Part shown: piece after piece, positions 43,001 to 54,089 of the stretch
Layout: every line of letters begins with the position of its first letter
Numbering within the stretch: the first letter of the stretch is position 1
Source: Limosilactobacillus caccae
GTDB taxonomy: Bacteria; Bacillota; Bacilli; Lactobacillales; Lactobacillaceae
DNA: 64,000 nt
Direction of reading: 5' to 3'
Assembly (NCBI RefSeq): GCF_900156885.1
Contig: NZ_FTOY01000010.1
Span: forward strand, 434,001-498,000
The notes under the pieces: model-generated
The model's input: only the letters and a program-made list of their open reading frames with translations
Database searches by the model: none
Told to the model about the DNA's origin: nothing
Translations under genes and position numbers: made by a program

Positions 43001-43839
43001 GTCAGCAAGCGCGGTATAGTGGGGCGCAGCCAGTACGGACTGAGGTCCAATTTGGCCGGATCGGCAGTAAGCAAGACGGTGACCTTGGTTCCCTAGAGTA
43101 CCCACTCAAGGATAACCACCACCTTTACCTGCGGGGGCGGATTGACCGGATTGATAACCTGAAGCAGGGGGACCATGACTTCTTAACGGTTGTTGACTAC
43201 AAGTCGAGCAACCACCTGTTTGACCTTACGTCAGCGTACTACGGTATCTCATTGCAGCTTTTGACCTACCTAAACAGCCTCCAAGCCAACTTACGGGAAC
43301 TTGACAGTAATGACCCACAGTTGGCCGGGGCACTCTACCTGCGCTTGAATAATCCAACAATCAAGGCGGCTGACTTACACAAGGGTTCACTCGATGAATT
43401 AAAGCTCAAGGAGCACCAGTACAAGGGAATCCTACTAAATGATCCGCAACTGTTGAAGAAGTTAGACAATAGTCTTGACCGCCAGTCGTTCCTCTACCCG
43501 CTTAAGGAGTATAAGAACGGCAATATCAAAGCAAACAAGGACGCCCTGCTCGTTACGCCACAGCAGTTAGAATGGCTCCAAGAGATGAACAAGCAGCTCA
43601 TTATCAATGCCGGTAATCACATTTTGAGCGGGGACCTTAAATTAAACCCATACCGCTTGTTAACCGGGAGTATGCGGCGGACCGGGCTTGATTATAGTGA
43701 CTACTTGGATGTCTTCCAGTTTGATAATATGCTTGACCAGCAAAATTACCGGGACCTTAATCCCAACCTAGCCCAGGATGCGTTTAACAATGTAGTGACA
43801 GATGACCACGAGGAGGATGAAGATAATGGCAACATTTAA
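40045..43839 (+). CDS. rexB: ATP-dependent nuclease subunit RexB (AddB)
   Basis: 1264-aa subunit of the AddAB/RexAB helicase-nuclease that processes double-strand breaks for recombination. The N-terminus [12 protein letters not shown] replaces a functional Walker A, so it is a non-ATPase helicase-like scaffold as in other RexB. The RecB-type nuclease domain has [10 protein letters not shown] and [10 protein letters not shown]. The iron-sulfur Cys of B. subtilis AddB are absent: the expected first site reads YINQYEYF and the late cluster reads [17 protein letters not shown] start behind AAAGGAAC. It overlaps rexA by 14 bases. Confidence 0.93.
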   Translation: MGTLGFVLGTAAMDHQQVLIDQLADQLEHAPAEDSFYYLVPNHIKFETEINVLAGLRQRQGHKTTDRFASERVQVLSFSRLAWYLLRDTPAFQAPRISKIGMAMLTSQVVQEQAADLRLYASEVKQPGFIQKMTAQLEELKSANISADDLSAIIDQVKEAADPGVSQSWLAKMHDVEVIYHAYEQRLQARFLGNSELYQQLVTYLNQSPATAKMHFFIDRFAQFTANEQQVVDALITNAASTTISLTLDRGYPDQNHPDPRELPAKNDLFYSSAMQFHRLWKFAQAHLQTVKGLKNVTFATTPRVSEDLQLVDAYFKRYAKEPLDPAEHQALPHPRNVQFMQTTNRLTELNSVATQIRHLVASGKYRYRDFLILSRHLDGYQTMIEPVFAAHGIPAFNDHERLMDDHPLVTLLSTLIELPQRNWRTADIIQLLKTWLLVPRSSSGDLMSVSEFQRAVFTTENWCLKQAIDGKKAWTTTDHDELVQLWQAPGTDESDPKYANSRLKKLNDRLALVKNYVAGEIIPFLDRLRQAQDGRELATLLYQFLTRMGVTERLYAWQQYQSTRDLDLARQPQQVWSTFCQILQEYVEILGQQAFLTTGTAALATFSELLQSGFAAAQYSQIPATLDQVMISETGIVQSQDRKVVFMIGSTDDVMPEMQENEGLLTDQDKDILSEYLDADYQYLPGSAIDQLVDEPFVHYTGFMNAKERLIFTAPRTDSDDKELGISPYMRDMAGYFNQLCHDYPLVTSKQGQEHALAFVSAPFATINRLVEVGRQRRDDQGVPANQQPVLPAGWQFVAQELVKLAKQWQNSPDAEMQRQGVALGQRLGLVAAGFHYQNKVDALGNELAQALYLRTTPDKDEGRVLYASISQLQDFYINQYEYFLKYGLRLQKRDELTLSTDRIGTFFHKAMESFVNAVQQSGTPFADLAKEDHQGQLNQLVDHALVTAQENQPSLLRLVSSSNQAQFQYHQLTAIVKTMFTTLCQQARYSGAQPVRTEVQFGRIGSKQDGDLGSLEYPLKDNHHLYLRGRIDRIDNLKQGDHDFLTVVDYKSSNHLFDLTSAYYGISLQLLTYLNSLQANLRELDSNDPQLAGALYLRLNNPTIKAADLHKGSLDELKLKEHQYKGILLNDPQLLKKLDNSLDRQSFLYPLKEYKNGNIKANKDALLVTPQQLEWLQEMNKQLIINAGNHILSGDLKLNPYRLLTGSMRRTGLDYSDYLDVFQFDNMLDQQNYRDLNPNLAQDAFNNVVTDDHEEDEDNGNI

Positions 43840-46800
43840 GCCTACCCCTGCCCAGCAGCAGGCAATCAGTGACCGTCACCAGAATATTCTAGTCTCGGCT
43901 TCTGCTGGTTCGGGGAAGACAGCGGTCCTCGTCAACCGGACAATTGACCTTATCAAGGAAGGGCAAAGCATTGACCGGATGCTGTTAGTAACCTTTACGG
44001 ATGCGGCCGCCAAAAATATGCGGGATAAGATTCGGGCTGAACTGCAAAAAATCGCCCAAGATTCCAGCAAGCCCAAAGACCTGCGTGACCGGATGAGTAA
44101 CCAGATCAACTGCTTAGCCGCCGCAGACATTAGTACAATCCATGCCTTCTGTTTAAAACTTATCAAACGTTATTACTACTTAATTGACCTGGATCCGCAG
44201 TTTCGCTTGTTGACGGATGAGACCGAACGGTTATTGTTGCAAGAGGATGTTTGGCATGAAGTTAGTGAGCAGCTGTACCAACATGCGGCCGACCAGCAAG
44301 CTGGCGTTGCCTCCTTTGCGGACCTGGTAGTGAACTTTTCTAGCGACCGTGATGACCAGGGGCTAGACGACTTGGTTTTACGCCTATACGAAATTGCAAA
44401 TGCCCAGCCAGCACCGGAAGAGTGGCTAACGCACTTAGCGGATAATTACGCCCTCGGTGATGGTGATCTGTTAGCATCGGATTTTTACCAGCAGCAGTTA
44501 TTGCCACTAGTAACCGAGAAACTCCAGCAGTTTATCCAGGACTTTCATGAACTGGCGGTGCGGGCAGCAAATAATGGCCTAGATAAGGCCGCTGGGGTGT
44601 TGAATGGTGACCAGGAGCTGCTTAAGCAACTTTCGTCAGCACTAACCGGCATTAGCCCGCAAGAAATTGGTGGTGTCATGGCGGAACAAAAATTTGGGAG
44701 TTTGCGCGGTCGACCGAAAGCAGACGATGACCGCCTCGATGTCTTTAAGCAGCTACAAAAGCACCGGAACGAACTTAAGAAACAGTGGGAAGTTGTCGTT
44801 AAGGACTGCCTGGGAATGACTGCCAAAACAGCGGCCGAGTTTACCCAGGCAGTCGTGGAGAAGGTCACCCCCCTGCGTGATGCCTTGCTTGCGTTAACTG
44901 ACGAGGCAAAGGCAGCGCAGTTAGACGAGAAGACGGTTGACTCCTTAGGAAAGGATCAGCAGATGGTCCAGGGAGTCTTAGACCTGTTAGCGCCACCGTC
45001 ATGGGATAGTATTCGCCAGTTCTTTACCAGCGCAAAATTCGCCCGGATGGCGGGAAAACCTAAGGACGACGAGCTAGCAGAAGAGGTCTACCAGGAAGTT
45101 ACGAGCTCCCGGACGGCGATTAAAAAGCAATATGACCAGCTAGTCAGCCGTTTCTTTGCTTATGATGAAGCGCAGTTTCGGGCAATTTCAGCAAACGCCC
45201 AGGCCCTGCTGCGGAAACTGAGTATGGTAACGATTGAATTTCGCCACCACTACCAACAGACGAAGCTGAACCGGCACGTTTTAGAATTTAGTGACCTCGA
45301 ACACTATGCTTATCAAATTTTAACGCCACCAGCGGATGAGGATGACTGGCAGGACCTGGTTGCGGACCTCCGTAACCATTACCAGGAAATCATGATTGAT
45401 GAGTACCAGGATACTAACCGCTTACAGGAAAGCATTTTGATGAAGCTGACGTCAGCGGACCGGAAGAACCTTTTTATGGTAGGGGATGTTAAGCAGTCAA
45501 TCTACCGCTTCCGCCAGGCGGACCCGTCGCTGTTCTTAAATAAGTACCAGGATTATCGCGGTGATGGTAACGGGGAAGCAATTGTCCTCGGCGAAAACTT
45601 CCGGTCGATGAACAACGTGACTGGCTTTACCAACCTCTTATTTGAACAGCTGATGGATAAGGAAGTGGGGGAGATCGACTATGATGAAGATGCCCACTTG
45701 AAGTATGCCGCCCGCTACTATGAGGAAAACGAACACAATCGCGCCCAGCCAACGGAAATCCTTCTTTACGACGCAAATGCCGACAAGGCGACCGCTGAGG
45801 AGGAGACTGTCCACGAAGATGATAAACTTGCTGGGGAGCTCCGGATGGTCGGGATGCGGATTAAGCAAATGGTCGAGGGCCAGGAGCAAATTTACCACGC
45901 TGACGATCAGCAGATGCACCCCATCCAGTATGGCGATATTGTGTTGCTTGAACGAACGAAGGCGATTAACAATACTTTGATGGAGGAGTTTAACAAGCTC
46001 AATATTCCGTTGACCGTTCATGATGTTGAGAGCTACTTTCAAGCAACCGAAGTGCGGGTAATGATGTCATTGTTAAAACTAATCGATAATCCGCAACAAG
46101 ACATTCCCCTGGCGGCAGTTTTACGGTCCCCAATCGTGGGGCTGACGAACCAAGAACTGGCCTTTATCCGCCTGCAGAACCGGTCGGCAGACTTCTACAC
46201 TGCGCTGTTATCATTTGCCGGTAATTACCGGGAGAAGAAGCTGCAACGGGCGTCATTGATTACTGCTGACCAAGCTCGGACACTGTTTGATAAGGTTGAT
46301 CATTTTCTTGACCAACTGGCCGTTTTTCGGCAGACAGCCCAGCAGCAATCGCTCGTTGACCTGATTTGGCAAATCTATGAAATGACGGGCTACCTCGACT
46401 ATGTCGGTGCAATGCCGGGCGGTCACCAGCGGCAGGCCAACCTTCACGCCCTCTACCAGCGGGCCAATAGTTATGAGCAGAGTAGCTTCAAGGGCCTTTA
46501 CCAGTTCATTCGCTTCATTGAAAAAATGCAGGATCATGATAAGGACCTTGGTGTTGCCCCGACCCAGTTAACGGCGAACACGGTTAACGTAATGACAATC
46601 CACGGTAGTAAGGGCCTGCAATTCCCGATTGTCTTCTTAATTGATGCTGGCCACGGCTTTAACCAGGGGGCAACCCGGGAGAACGCGGTTGTTGACGCAG
46701 TTGCTGGTGTTGGGATTCGTTACATGGATTCACAACGGGTTATTTATGACACCCCCCAGCGGCAGGCAGTGATTAGTGAAGTGCAGCGGGGAGAACGGGC

Positions 46801-48010
46801 AGAAGACTTGCGGGTCCTCTACGTTGCCTTGACACGGGCCGAACAGCGGTTAATCGTCACGGCGTCCTTTAACGAAGAAATGCGGACACAGAGCCTGCAA
46901 GGGTCGTGGCAGCGGTGGCAAAAAGCGTTCCAAAGTGACCAGCTCTTAGTCGGCCCCCAGCCGCGGATTAGTGCTAATTCCTTCATGGACTGGATCGGCC
47001 TGGCGCTAGCCCGCTACCCCGAATTTAGTGCCCAGCAACTGAGTGCGGCCGGGGTGACCTTAGAAGAGAGCGTTCTGGATACGGGAAAGAAACTGGCCCA
47101 GCTTGTTTCCCAGCCTAATTTCACTGCCCAGACTTACACGCGTAAAAAGGTCGCCGAACAACTGGCAAGCCTTCACCAGGAGGTCGCTGCTGAACAACCC
47201 CAAGGGGATCCGCTCGCTGCTCAGGAAAATATTTCCCGGGAAAAGATTGCGGATGTTTTACGTTACCGTTACCCCCATACTGTTGCAACGCAGACGACCG
47301 CTTACCAGTCTGTCACTGATGTAAAGCGGGTCTTTGAAGATCCTGATAACCGCAACATGGCCCGGTGGGATTATGAGCACCAGCGGAAGATGAAGACGCA
47401 GGGGATGTATTTAAACAATGACTTTGACGTTCCGGCCTTTATCCAGCAAGCTGACCACCAACCAGCGGCAACTGAGATTGGGACCGCGACGCACCTGGTC
47501 TTCCAAAAGATCCCCTTATCAGCAAAAATTGATGAAGCAGTCGTTGAAGAAGAGATCAACCGCCTAGTTGCCGACAAACTGATTAACCCTCGCGTGGCCG
47601 CAAAGATTAACCGGGCAGGTATTGCGGCCTTTTACCAGACTAGTGTTGGTCAGCAGATCTTAGCACGGCCAGCTGACTATCACCGGGAGGCGCCGTTCTC
47701 GATGATCATGAATGGTCATGAGCTGTTCCAGGGAGTTAATGCCAGCGATGACGAGCGAATTTTAATTCACGGAATTATTGATGGTTATCTGCAGACGGAC
47801 GAGGGAATCATCCTAGTCGACTACAAGACTGACCACCTAGATCCCGACTTTAAGGATTTTGCGATTGCCAGAATTAAGGACCGCTACCGGGGCCAGCTAG
47901 CGCTTTACAAGGAAGCCCTTAATATGATGGCAGGGGTTCCGGTTGTTCAAATGGGCCTTTACCTGGTAGAATTGAAACAGTTTATACCATTACAAGGGGA
48001 AGGTGATTAG
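43826..48010 (+). CDS. rexA: ATP-dependent helicase/nuclease subunit RexA (AddA)
   Basis: 1394-aa UvrD/RecB-like motor and nuclease subunit. Helicase motifs in order: PTPAQQQAI (Q motif), [15 protein letters not shown] (Walker A), [10 protein letters not shown] (II), [15 protein letters not shown] (III), ENFRSMNNV (IV), [16 protein letters not shown] (V) and [13 protein letters not shown] (VI). The C-terminal nuclease domain has HGIIDGYLQ and [14 protein letters not shown] 43826 follows GAGGAGG and gives the standard [11 protein letters not shown] start. With RexB it loads RecA after Chi recognition in related bacteria. Confidence 0.95.
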   Translation: MATFKPTPAQQQAISDRHQNILVSASAGSGKTAVLVNRTIDLIKEGQSIDRMLLVTFTDAAAKNMRDKIRAELQKIAQDSSKPKDLRDRMSNQINCLAAADISTIHAFCLKLIKRYYYLIDLDPQFRLLTDETERLLLQEDVWHEVSEQLYQHAADQQAGVASFADLVVNFSSDRDDQGLDDLVLRLYEIANAQPAPEEWLTHLADNYALGDGDLLASDFYQQQLLPLVTEKLQQFIQDFHELAVRAANNGLDKAAGVLNGDQELLKQLSSALTGISPQEIGGVMAEQKFGSLRGRPKADDDRLDVFKQLQKHRNELKKQWEVVVKDCLGMTAKTAAEFTQAVVEKVTPLRDALLALTDEAKAAQLDEKTVDSLGKDQQMVQGVLDLLAPPSWDSIRQFFTSAKFARMAGKPKDDELAEEVYQEVTSSRTAIKKQYDQLVSRFFAYDEAQFRAISANAQALLRKLSMVTIEFRHHYQQTKLNRHVLEFSDLEHYAYQILTPPADEDDWQDLVADLRNHYQEIMIDEYQDTNRLQESILMKLTSADRKNLFMVGDVKQSIYRFRQADPSLFLNKYQDYRGDGNGEAIVLGENFRSMNNVTGFTNLLFEQLMDKEVGEIDYDEDAHLKYAARYYEENEHNRAQPTEILLYDANADKATAEEETVHEDDKLAGELRMVGMRIKQMVEGQEQIYHADDQQMHPIQYGDIVLLERTKAINNTLMEEFNKLNIPLTVHDVESYFQATEVRVMMSLLKLIDNPQQDIPLAAVLRSPIVGLTNQELAFIRLQNRSADFYTALLSFAGNYREKKLQRASLITADQARTLFDKVDHFLDQLAVFRQTAQQQSLVDLIWQIYEMTGYLDYVGAMPGGHQRQANLHALYQRANSYEQSSFKGLYQFIRFIEKMQDHDKDLGVAPTQLTANTVNVMTIHGSKGLQFPIVFLIDAGHGFNQGATRENAVVDAVAGVGIRYMDSQRVIYDTPQRQAVISEVQRGERAEDLRVLYVALTRAEQRLIVTASFNEEMRTQSLQGSWQRWQKAFQSDQLLVGPQPRISANSFMDWIGLALARYPEFSAQQLSAAGVTLEESVLDTGKKLAQLVSQPNFTAQTYTRKKVAEQLASLHQEVAAEQPQGDPLAAQENISREKIADVLRYRYPHTVATQTTAYQSVTDVKRVFEDPDNRNMARWDYEHQRKMKTQGMYLNNDFDVPAFIQQADHQPAATEIGTATHLVFQKIPLSAKIDEAVVEEEINRLVADKLINPRVAAKINRAGIAAFYQTSVGQQILARPADYHREAPFSMIMNGHELFQGVNASDDERILIHGIIDGYLQTDEGIILVDYKTDHLDPDFKDFAIARIKDRYRGQLALYKEALNMMAGVPVVQMGLYLVELKQFIPLQGEGD

Positions 48011-48949
48011 TTGGCAACCATCAAAGATATTGCAGAGCGAGCGGGAGTATCAGTCTCGACAACGTCACGGGCGTTAAATGATAACCCCCGGATTAGTGAA
48101 AAAACCCGTAAACGAATTAAGGAGATTGCCCAGGAGCTTGGCTACCAACCAAACTATAATGCCCGTAACTTAACACGGGGTGAATCAAACATGGTCGGGT
48201 TAATCTTCCCGGTGACTAGCGATACTGCGCCGGCTAACCCTTTCCATATTGACCTAATGCGGGGGATCAGTATGGCCCTAAAGCCGATTCACTACGAGAT
48301 GGTAGTGGCAATCTCGCCGACTGCGCCTGATCTATTGGCGAGTGTCAAGTCGATGGTCACCCAGTCGAAGGTGCATAACTTCCTTGTTTTCTACACCCAA
48401 AAAGATGACCCGGTGACGGCCTACCTGCGGGAAAATAACCTTAATTTTGTTGTAATTGGGCATCCAACCTGCAACCACCGTGACCGTTATGTTGATAATG
48501 ACAATGTAGCAGCAGGACGGGAAGCGACCGCTTACCTGATGAAACATCAGCAAGTCCGTCACCCGTTATTTATCCAGTCTGCTAATGACTGGGTATATGA
48601 ACAAAACCGCTGTCATGGCTACCAGCAATGGATGGAAGAGCAACAGTTACCAGGGCTGGTCTGGCGTTACTCAGATGAAAATGCTTCAGTTGCGGACTTT
48701 ATCCGCCAGCACCAAGAGATTGACTCAATCGTCTGCGCGGATGACTTAATCCTCGTGCGGTTGATCCGCCAGTTACAGGAATTTGACCTGCCGACTATCT
48801 GCTTTAACAATAGCCGGTTGATGGGGATGTTAATCAACCAGGAAGAGAAGGTTGACTTGCAGCCACGGAAATTAGGCCAACAGGCGGTTGAATTACTGTT
48901 TGAACCGCAAGAACGATCACGAATCGTTGACTTTAAAATTAATGCTTAA
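48011..48949 (+). CDS. LacI/GalR-family regulator, probable maltose regulator
   Basis: 312-aa repressor, TTG start immediately after the rexA stop. The helix-turn-helix (TIKDIAERAGVSVSTTSRALN) and hinge helix (YNARNLTRGESNMVGLIFP) are typical. The sugar-binding domain is slightly short and its end VDLQPRKLGQQAVELLF is the family dimerisation segment. Location near the maltose genes and LacI-type dyads before the transporter suggest it is MalR; this is inferred. It probably depends on read-through from rexA or an internal promoter. Confidence 0.85.
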   Translation: MATIKDIAERAGVSVSTTSRALNDNPRISEKTRKRIKEIAQELGYQPNYNARNLTRGESNMVGLIFPVTSDTAPANPFHIDLMRGISMALKPIHYEMVVAISPTAPDLLASVKSMVTQSKVHNFLVFYTQKDDPVTAYLRENNLNFVVIGHPTCNHRDRYVDNDNVAAGREATAYLMKHQQVRHPLFIQSANDWVYEQNRCHGYQQWMEEQQLPGLVWRYSDENASVADFIRQHQEIDSIVCADDLILVRLIRQLQEFDLPTICFNNSRLMGMLINQEEKVDLQPRKLGQQAVELLFEPQERSRIVDFKINA

Positions 48950-48950
48950 A

Positions 48951-48992
48951 AAGGGGCCACTAGCTGTTAGCGACAGGCCCCTATTGTTTCTG
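48951..48992 (+). terminator. Terminator after the LacI-type regulator
   Basis: AGGGGCC and GGCCCCT arms with a short T-rich tail (TATTGTTTC), just before the thiolase ribosome site. Confidence 0.7.
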
Positions 48993-49008
48993 ATGGAGGA
49001 ATTACTAA

Positions 49009-50187
49009 ATGGAGAAGGTTTATATTGTTGCTGCCCAACGGACGCCAATCGGTAAATTCAACGGTCAGCTAGCTTCAAAATCGGCAGTCGAATTAGGGGC
49101 GATTGCGATTAAAGCGGCCGTGGAAAAGGCAAAGTTGAGCGGTGATAAGGTTGACCAGGTATTGATGGGAAACGTTATTCAAGCAGGGACCGGCCAGAAT
49201 CCAGCGCGCCAGGCGTCGATGAAGGCGGGCCTGGGTGAAGGGGTGCCAGCAATCACGATTAATGATGTCTGTGCTTCAGGCCTTTCTAGCATTAACCTTG
49301 CCGCGAGTTTAATCCGGGCTGGTCAGGGCCGGGTAATTGTTGCGGGGGGAATGGAAAGTATGTCCCAGGCCCCATATGTTCTGCCCAAGGCACGGAATGG
49401 TTACCGCTTTGGCAACGGCACCTTGCTGGATGCGATGCAAAGTGATGCCTTAAATGATGTATACGGCAACTACCCGATGGGAGTTACGGCGGAAAACATC
49501 AATGAGCGATACGACATTACTCGGGAGCAACAAGACCAGTTTGCCCTAACCAGTCACCAGCTGGCTGTTAAGGCCCAGGATGAAGGGCGCTTTACCGATG
49601 AGATTGTTCCGGTAACGGTGGCGAAGAAGGGCACAACGGTTATCGTTGACACTGATGAAGCTCCCCGGCGAGAGACCTCGTTAGCGGCATTGGCAAAACT
49701 CAAGCCAGTCTTTAAACCGGATGGCAGCGTCACGGCGGGGAATGCTTCCGGGATAAATGATGGCGGTGCGGCAGTTGTTTTAGCGGCCGCCAGCGCGGTT
49801 AAAGAATACGGCTTAACCCCGCTAGCAGAATGGCAGGCGTCTTCTGTTGTAGGAATTGACCCGGCAGTGATGGGGTTAGGGCCCTACTATGCGATTAGCA
49901 AGTTGGTTAATGAGCACCACATCAGTACAGATGAGATTGATACGTTTGAAATCAACGAGGCATTTGCAAGCCAGGCATTGGCTTGTATCGACTTACTCCA
50001 CATTGATCCGGCAAAGGTGAACCCGTGGGGCGGGGCACTTGCGTTAGGGCACCCGGTTGGCTGTTCAGGCGCGCGGATTGTTGTCACGATGGTACACGAG
50101 ATGATCGCTAATAAGCACACTAACGGGGTTGCCTCCCTTTGCGTTGGTGGCGGAATGGGTGAAGCAACATATCTTAAGTTAGTTTAG
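49009..50187 (+). CDS. Acetyl-CoA C-acetyltransferase (thiolase)
   Basis: 392-aa thiolase condensing two acetyl-CoA to acetoacetyl-CoA, the first step of the mevalonate pathway in lactobacilli. Nucleophilic Cys88 is in NDVCASGLSS; His is in ALGHPVGCSGAR and the second Cys in SLCVGGGMGEA. GGAGG precedes ATG 49009. Its place between a sugar regulator and the maltose operon is not functionally obvious; terminators on both sides make it an independent unit. Confidence 0.94.
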   Translation: MEKVYIVAAQRTPIGKFNGQLASKSAVELGAIAIKAAVEKAKLSGDKVDQVLMGNVIQAGTGQNPARQASMKAGLGEGVPAITINDVCASGLSSINLAASLIRAGQGRVIVAGGMESMSQAPYVLPKARNGYRFGNGTLLDAMQSDALNDVYGNYPMGVTAENINERYDITREQQDQFALTSHQLAVKAQDEGRFTDEIVPVTVAKKGTTVIVDTDEAPRRETSLAALAKLKPVFKPDGSVTAGNASGINDGGAAVVLAAASAVKEYGLTPLAEWQASSVVGIDPAVMGLGPYYAISKLVNEHHISTDEIDTFEINEAFASQALACIDLLHIDPAKVNPWGGALALGHPVGCSGARIVVTMVHEMIANKHTNGVASLCVGGGMGEATYLKLV

Positions 50188-50214
50188 CCTGATAGTTTAA
50201 ATAATTAATTTTAT

Positions 50215-50253
50215 AGGGCAGGACCTGCAATAAGGCCTGCCCTGTTACTTTTT
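50215..50253 (+). terminator. Terminator after the thiolase
   Basis: AGGGCAGG and CCTGCCCT arms, followed by GTTACTTTTT. Confidence 0.75.
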
Positions 50254-50263
50254 AAAATAAAAA

Positions 50264-50302
50264 ATGCGAAACCGATTACAGAAATTTTGCGCAACCGGTT
50301 GC
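50264..50302. promoter_or_regulatory. LacI-type operator pair before the maltose operon
   Basis: A perfect dyad GCAACCGGTTGC (50291-50302) and a related imperfect site GCGAAACCGATTAC (50266-50279) precede a TATAAT -10 at 50325-50330. The CG-centred palindrome is typical for LacI-family binding and fits the nearby regulator. Confidence 0.6.
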
Positions 50303-50343
50303 ACAATCAATTTGAATCTGATATTATAATATTGCAATAAAAA

Positions 50344-50357
50344 TTAAAGCGCTTACA
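50344..50357 (+). promoter_or_regulatory. Cre site of the maltose operon
   Basis: TTAAAGCGCTTACA matches cre at 13 of 14 positions, just downstream of the -10, a repressing location. Confidence 0.55.
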
Positions 50358-50404
50358 GAAAGATGAGTACTTTTAGGACTTATTTTAGTTAAGGAGTTGT
50401 TAGC

Positions 50405-51751
50405 ATGAGTCAAGAAAAGTCCGCTGGTGCTGGATTACCGACGCTCTCAAAGAGCACAATCTGGATGATTAACTTCGGATTCCTCGGTGTTCAGACTGCA
50501 TTTACTTTACAAAGTTCTCAAATGAGTCGGATTTTCCAAACGATCGGGGCCGACCCTAACAACCTTGGCTGGTTCTTCATCTTACCACCGCTTGCTGGTT
50601 TGATTGTTCAACCAATCATTGGTTACTATTCTGATCGTACATGGGCACCAAAGCTTGGTGGCCGGCGTCTCCCTTACCTGTTGTTAGGGATGATCGTTGC
50701 GGTTATCGTGATGTTGCTGTTGCCAAACTCTGGTAGTTTTGGCTTTGGGTATGCATCACTTGCCGCCTTGTGGTTCGGGGCAATTACCGTTGCCTTGCTT
50801 GACCTTTCATCAAATGTTGCTATGCAGCCATTCAAGATGATGGTCGGTGACATGGTTAATGATGACCAAAAGAGTTACGCTTACGGGATTCAAAGTTTCT
50901 TATCAAACACCGGGGCGGTTTTAGCGGCCATCTTCCCATTCCTCTTAACCTGGTTTGGGGTTCGCAACACGGCGGCCAAGGGTGTTGTTCCTGATTCGGT
51001 TATCATTTCATTCTACGTTGGGGCAGCATTACTGGTTATCACTAGTCTGTTTACTGTTTTCCGGGTTCACGAATATGACCCCGCAACTTACGCAATGTAC
51101 CACGGTATTTCTGAAGAAGATAACAAGGAAGGTGGAAACTGGCTTACATTATTGAAGCACGCGCCAAAGGCCTTCTGGACAGTAACCCTTGTCCAATTCT
51201 TCTGCTGGTTTGCATTCCAGTACCTCTGGACATACTCTGCAGGGGCAATCGCCAAGAACGTTTGGAACACCACCAACGCGACATCTGCTGGCTACCAGGC
51301 TGCTGGTAACTGGTACGGGGTTCTCGCGGCCGTTCAATCAATTGCGGCGGTTATCTGGTCATATGTCTTGGCAAAGGTTCCTAACAAGTACCACAAGTTA
51401 GGTTACGGTGGTAGTTTATTCCTCGGTGCCCTTGGTTTTCTCTCCATCTTCTTCATTCACAACCAATGGGCATTGATCGTCTCATACGCCCTTGTTGGGA
51501 TTGCCTGGGCCGGAATGAACACCTACCCATTGACGATTGTTACAAACGCATTATCCGGTAAGCACATGGGTACTTACCTTGGACTCTTCAACGGGTCAAT
51601 CTGTTTACCACAGATCGTTGCTTCATTGCTTAGTTTCGCATTATTCCCACTGCTTGGTGGCTCTCAAGTTAACATGTTTATCCTCGCCGGGATTGTAATG
51701 GTACTTGGTGCTATCTCAGTTGGAACAATTAAGGAAACATATGTTGAATAA
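50405..51751 (+). CDS. malT: MFS sugar transporter, probable maltose permease
   Basis: 448-aa 12-helix carrier of the SLC45/GPH-like maltose:H+ symporter type found next to maltose phosphorylase in lactobacilli. Visible features: N-terminal STIWMINFGFLGVQTAF, the loop YYSDRTWAPKLGGRRLPYLL with the MFS charged motif, and the central hydrophilic loop EYDPATYAMYHGISEEDNKEG. AAGGAG precedes ATG 50405. First gene of the operon with maltose phosphorylase and beta-phosphoglucomutase, so maltose is the likely substrate. Confidence 0.85.
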   Translation: MSQEKSAGAGLPTLSKSTIWMINFGFLGVQTAFTLQSSQMSRIFQTIGADPNNLGWFFILPPLAGLIVQPIIGYYSDRTWAPKLGGRRLPYLLLGMIVAVIVMLLLPNSGSFGFGYASLAALWFGAITVALLDLSSNVAMQPFKMMVGDMVNDDQKSYAYGIQSFLSNTGAVLAAIFPFLLTWFGVRNTAAKGVVPDSVIISFYVGAALLVITSLFTVFRVHEYDPATYAMYHGISEEDNKEGGNWLTLLKHAPKAFWTVTLVQFFCWFAFQYLWTYSAGAIAKNVWNTTNATSAGYQAAGNWYGVLAAVQSIAAVIWSYVLAKVPNKYHKLGYGGSLFLGALGFLSIFFIHNQWALIVSYALVGIAWAGMNTYPLTIVTNALSGKHMGTYLGLFNGSICLPQIVASLLSFALFPLLGGSQVNMFILAGIVMVLGAISVGTIKETYVE

Positions 51752-51818
51752 TTAGTAAATATTTTATAATGGGGGTAGCTGCAAAAGGTGCCCCTATTTC
51801 ATGAAAGGATGAAATTCA

Positions 51819-54071
51819 ATGAAACGTACATTTGATATCGCTCCATGGCATGTTGCTACTAAGACATGGGACCCAGCAGACAAGCGGCTCCAAGAGTCAA
51901 TGACTAGTTTAGCTAACGAAAACCTCGGGATGCGTGGCTTCTTTGAAGAAGGCTACACCGGTGACCACATGCAAGGTGTTTACCTCGGTGGCGTTTGGTT
52001 CCCTGACAAGACTCGTGTTGGTTGGTGGAAGAATGGTTATCCAAAGTACTTCGGAAAGATGATCAACGCAGTTAACTTCTTGAAGATGGTTATCAAGGTT
52101 AACGGTGAACAACTGGACCTTGCTAAGCAAACACCAAAGGACTTCAAGCTCGACCTTGATATGAAGCGTGGTATCCTTACCCGTGAATTTACGGTTGAAA
52201 TTGGTGGAACTGAAATGGCCTTCAACTTTGAACGGTTTGTTTCAGCAGTTCAAAAGGAATTAGTTGGTCAACGGCTCCACATCAAGAACAATGGTAACAG
52301 TGATGCCAAGGTTGAAATTACCAGCATGATTGATGCCGACGTTTACAACGAAGATGCTAACTACGACGAACAATTCTGGAACGTTTTGAAGAAGAGTGCT
52401 AATGGTGAACACGCCGAATTAACCTCCGAAACAAAGGAAAACGACTTTGGCACCCCCCAATTTACTGTTGGTATGCAAACAACAACGAAGACTGACCTTG
52501 ACCACCAAGGCGACGGGACCGATGAAAAGGATGCTTACAACACCTTTGCCGGAACGGTTGCTGCTGGTAAGGAAATCAACGTTGAAAAGCGGACAGTTGT
52601 TGTAACTTCCCGTGACTTTGATTCTGAAGACGCCATTGAAAAGCGCCTTAACGAATTAAGTGACCAGTTTGACAGCCAAAGCTTTGACGACTTGCTTGAC
52701 CCTCACGTTAAGGAATGGGCAGATCGGTGGACTAAGTCAGATGTTGAAATTGATGGTGACGAAGGGGCTCAACAAGGGATTCGTTTCAACCTCTTCCAAC
52801 TCTTCTCCACTTACTACGGTGAAGACTACCGGCTCAACATTTCACCAAAGGGCTTCACTGGTGAAAAGTACGGTGGTGCTACTTACTGGGATACTGAAGC
52901 TTACTGTATTCCAGTTTACCTGGGGGTTGCCAACCCAGAAATCGCTCGTAACCTCTTAATGTACCGTTACAAGCAATTAGATGGTGCCTTTGTTAACGCT
53001 AAGGAACAAGGCCTTGACGGGGCATTATTCCCAATGGTTACCTTCAACGGGATTGAATGTCACAACGAATGGGAAATCACCTTCGAAGAAATTCACCGTA
53101 ACGGGGACATCGCTTACGCCATCTACCTCTACACGAAGTACACTGGCGACAAGTCATACGTCCTTCACGAAGGGGCAGAAGTCCTTACTGAAATTTCACG
53201 CTTCTGGGCAGACCGGGTACACTACTCACAACGTCAAAACAAGTACATGTTACACGGGGTTACCGGTCCTGACGAATACGACAACAACGTTAACAACGAC
53301 TGGTACACCAACCTCTTATGTAAGTGGACCTTACAATACACCCTTGAAATCCTGGATGAAGTTGATGACGAAGTTGCTAAGAAGCTCAACGTTTCTGAAG
53401 ATGAAAAGCGTCGCTGGAAGGGAATTGCAGACAACATGTACCTTCCTTACGACAAGCAAAAGGATATCTTCCCAGAAAACGATGGCTTCTTAGACAAGGA
53501 CCTTACGCCAGTTTCCGAAATTCCATCCGACCAATTACCATTGAACCAAAACTGGTCATGGGATAAGATCTTACGGTCACCATACGTAAAGCAGGGTGAC
53601 GTTATCCAAGGTCTTTGGGACTTCATCGATGACTTTACCAAGGAAGAAAAGAAGAAGAACTTTGACTTCTACGAGCAATTCACGGTTCACGAATCAAGTC
53701 TTTCTGCTTCCGTTTACTCCATCATCGCTGCTGATATTGGCTACGAAGACAAGGCCGTTGAATTGTATGAACGGTCAGCACGGCTTGACCTTGATAACTA
53801 CAACAACGATACTTCCGACGGTTTGCACATCACTTCGATGACTGGTTCATGGCTTGATATCGTGCAAGGGTTCGCCGGTATGCGGGTTCGTGACAACGAA
53901 TTACACTACGCCCCATTCCTGCCAAAGAAGTGGAACTCTTACCAATTCCGTCAAATGTTCCGTGGCCGGATCTTGAAGGTTAAGGTTGACAAGAACGGTA
54001 CTAAGATTGACTTAGTATCTGGTGACCCAATTACCATCGACCTTGACGGTAAGAAGCTTGAATTAAAGTAA
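51819..54071 (+). CDS. mapA: Maltose phosphorylase (GH65)
   Basis: 750-aa glycoside hydrolase family 65 enzyme splitting maltose with phosphate into glucose and beta-glucose 1-phosphate. The catalytic acid Glu486 lies in HGVTGPDEYDNN; ECHNEWEITFEEIHRN and the late HESSLSASVYSIIA (phosphate site) are also family hallmarks. Length agrees with L. brevis maltose phosphorylase. GAAAGGATG precedes ATG 51819. Codon use suggests strong expression. Its product is used by the next gene. Confidence 0.96.
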   Translation: MKRTFDIAPWHVATKTWDPADKRLQESMTSLANENLGMRGFFEEGYTGDHMQGVYLGGVWFPDKTRVGWWKNGYPKYFGKMINAVNFLKMVIKVNGEQLDLAKQTPKDFKLDLDMKRGILTREFTVEIGGTEMAFNFERFVSAVQKELVGQRLHIKNNGNSDAKVEITSMIDADVYNEDANYDEQFWNVLKKSANGEHAELTSETKENDFGTPQFTVGMQTTTKTDLDHQGDGTDEKDAYNTFAGTVAAGKEINVEKRTVVVTSRDFDSEDAIEKRLNELSDQFDSQSFDDLLDPHVKEWADRWTKSDVEIDGDEGAQQGIRFNLFQLFSTYYGEDYRLNISPKGFTGEKYGGATYWDTEAYCIPVYLGVANPEIARNLLMYRYKQLDGAFVNAKEQGLDGALFPMVTFNGIECHNEWEITFEEIHRNGDIAYAIYLYTKYTGDKSYVLHEGAEVLTEISRFWADRVHYSQRQNKYMLHGVTGPDEYDNNVNNDWYTNLLCKWTLQYTLEILDEVDDEVAKKLNVSEDEKRRWKGIADNMYLPYDKQKDIFPENDGFLDKDLTPVSEIPSDQLPLNQNWSWDKILRSPYVKQGDVIQGLWDFIDDFTKEEKKKNFDFYEQFTVHESSLSASVYSIIAADIGYEDKAVELYERSARLDLDNYNNDTSDGLHITSMTGSWLDIVQGFAGMRVRDNELHYAPFLPKKWNSYQFRQMFRGRILKVKVDKNGTKIDLVSGDPITIDLDGKKLELK

Positions 54072-54089
54072 TTACTGGAGGCATTTGAG

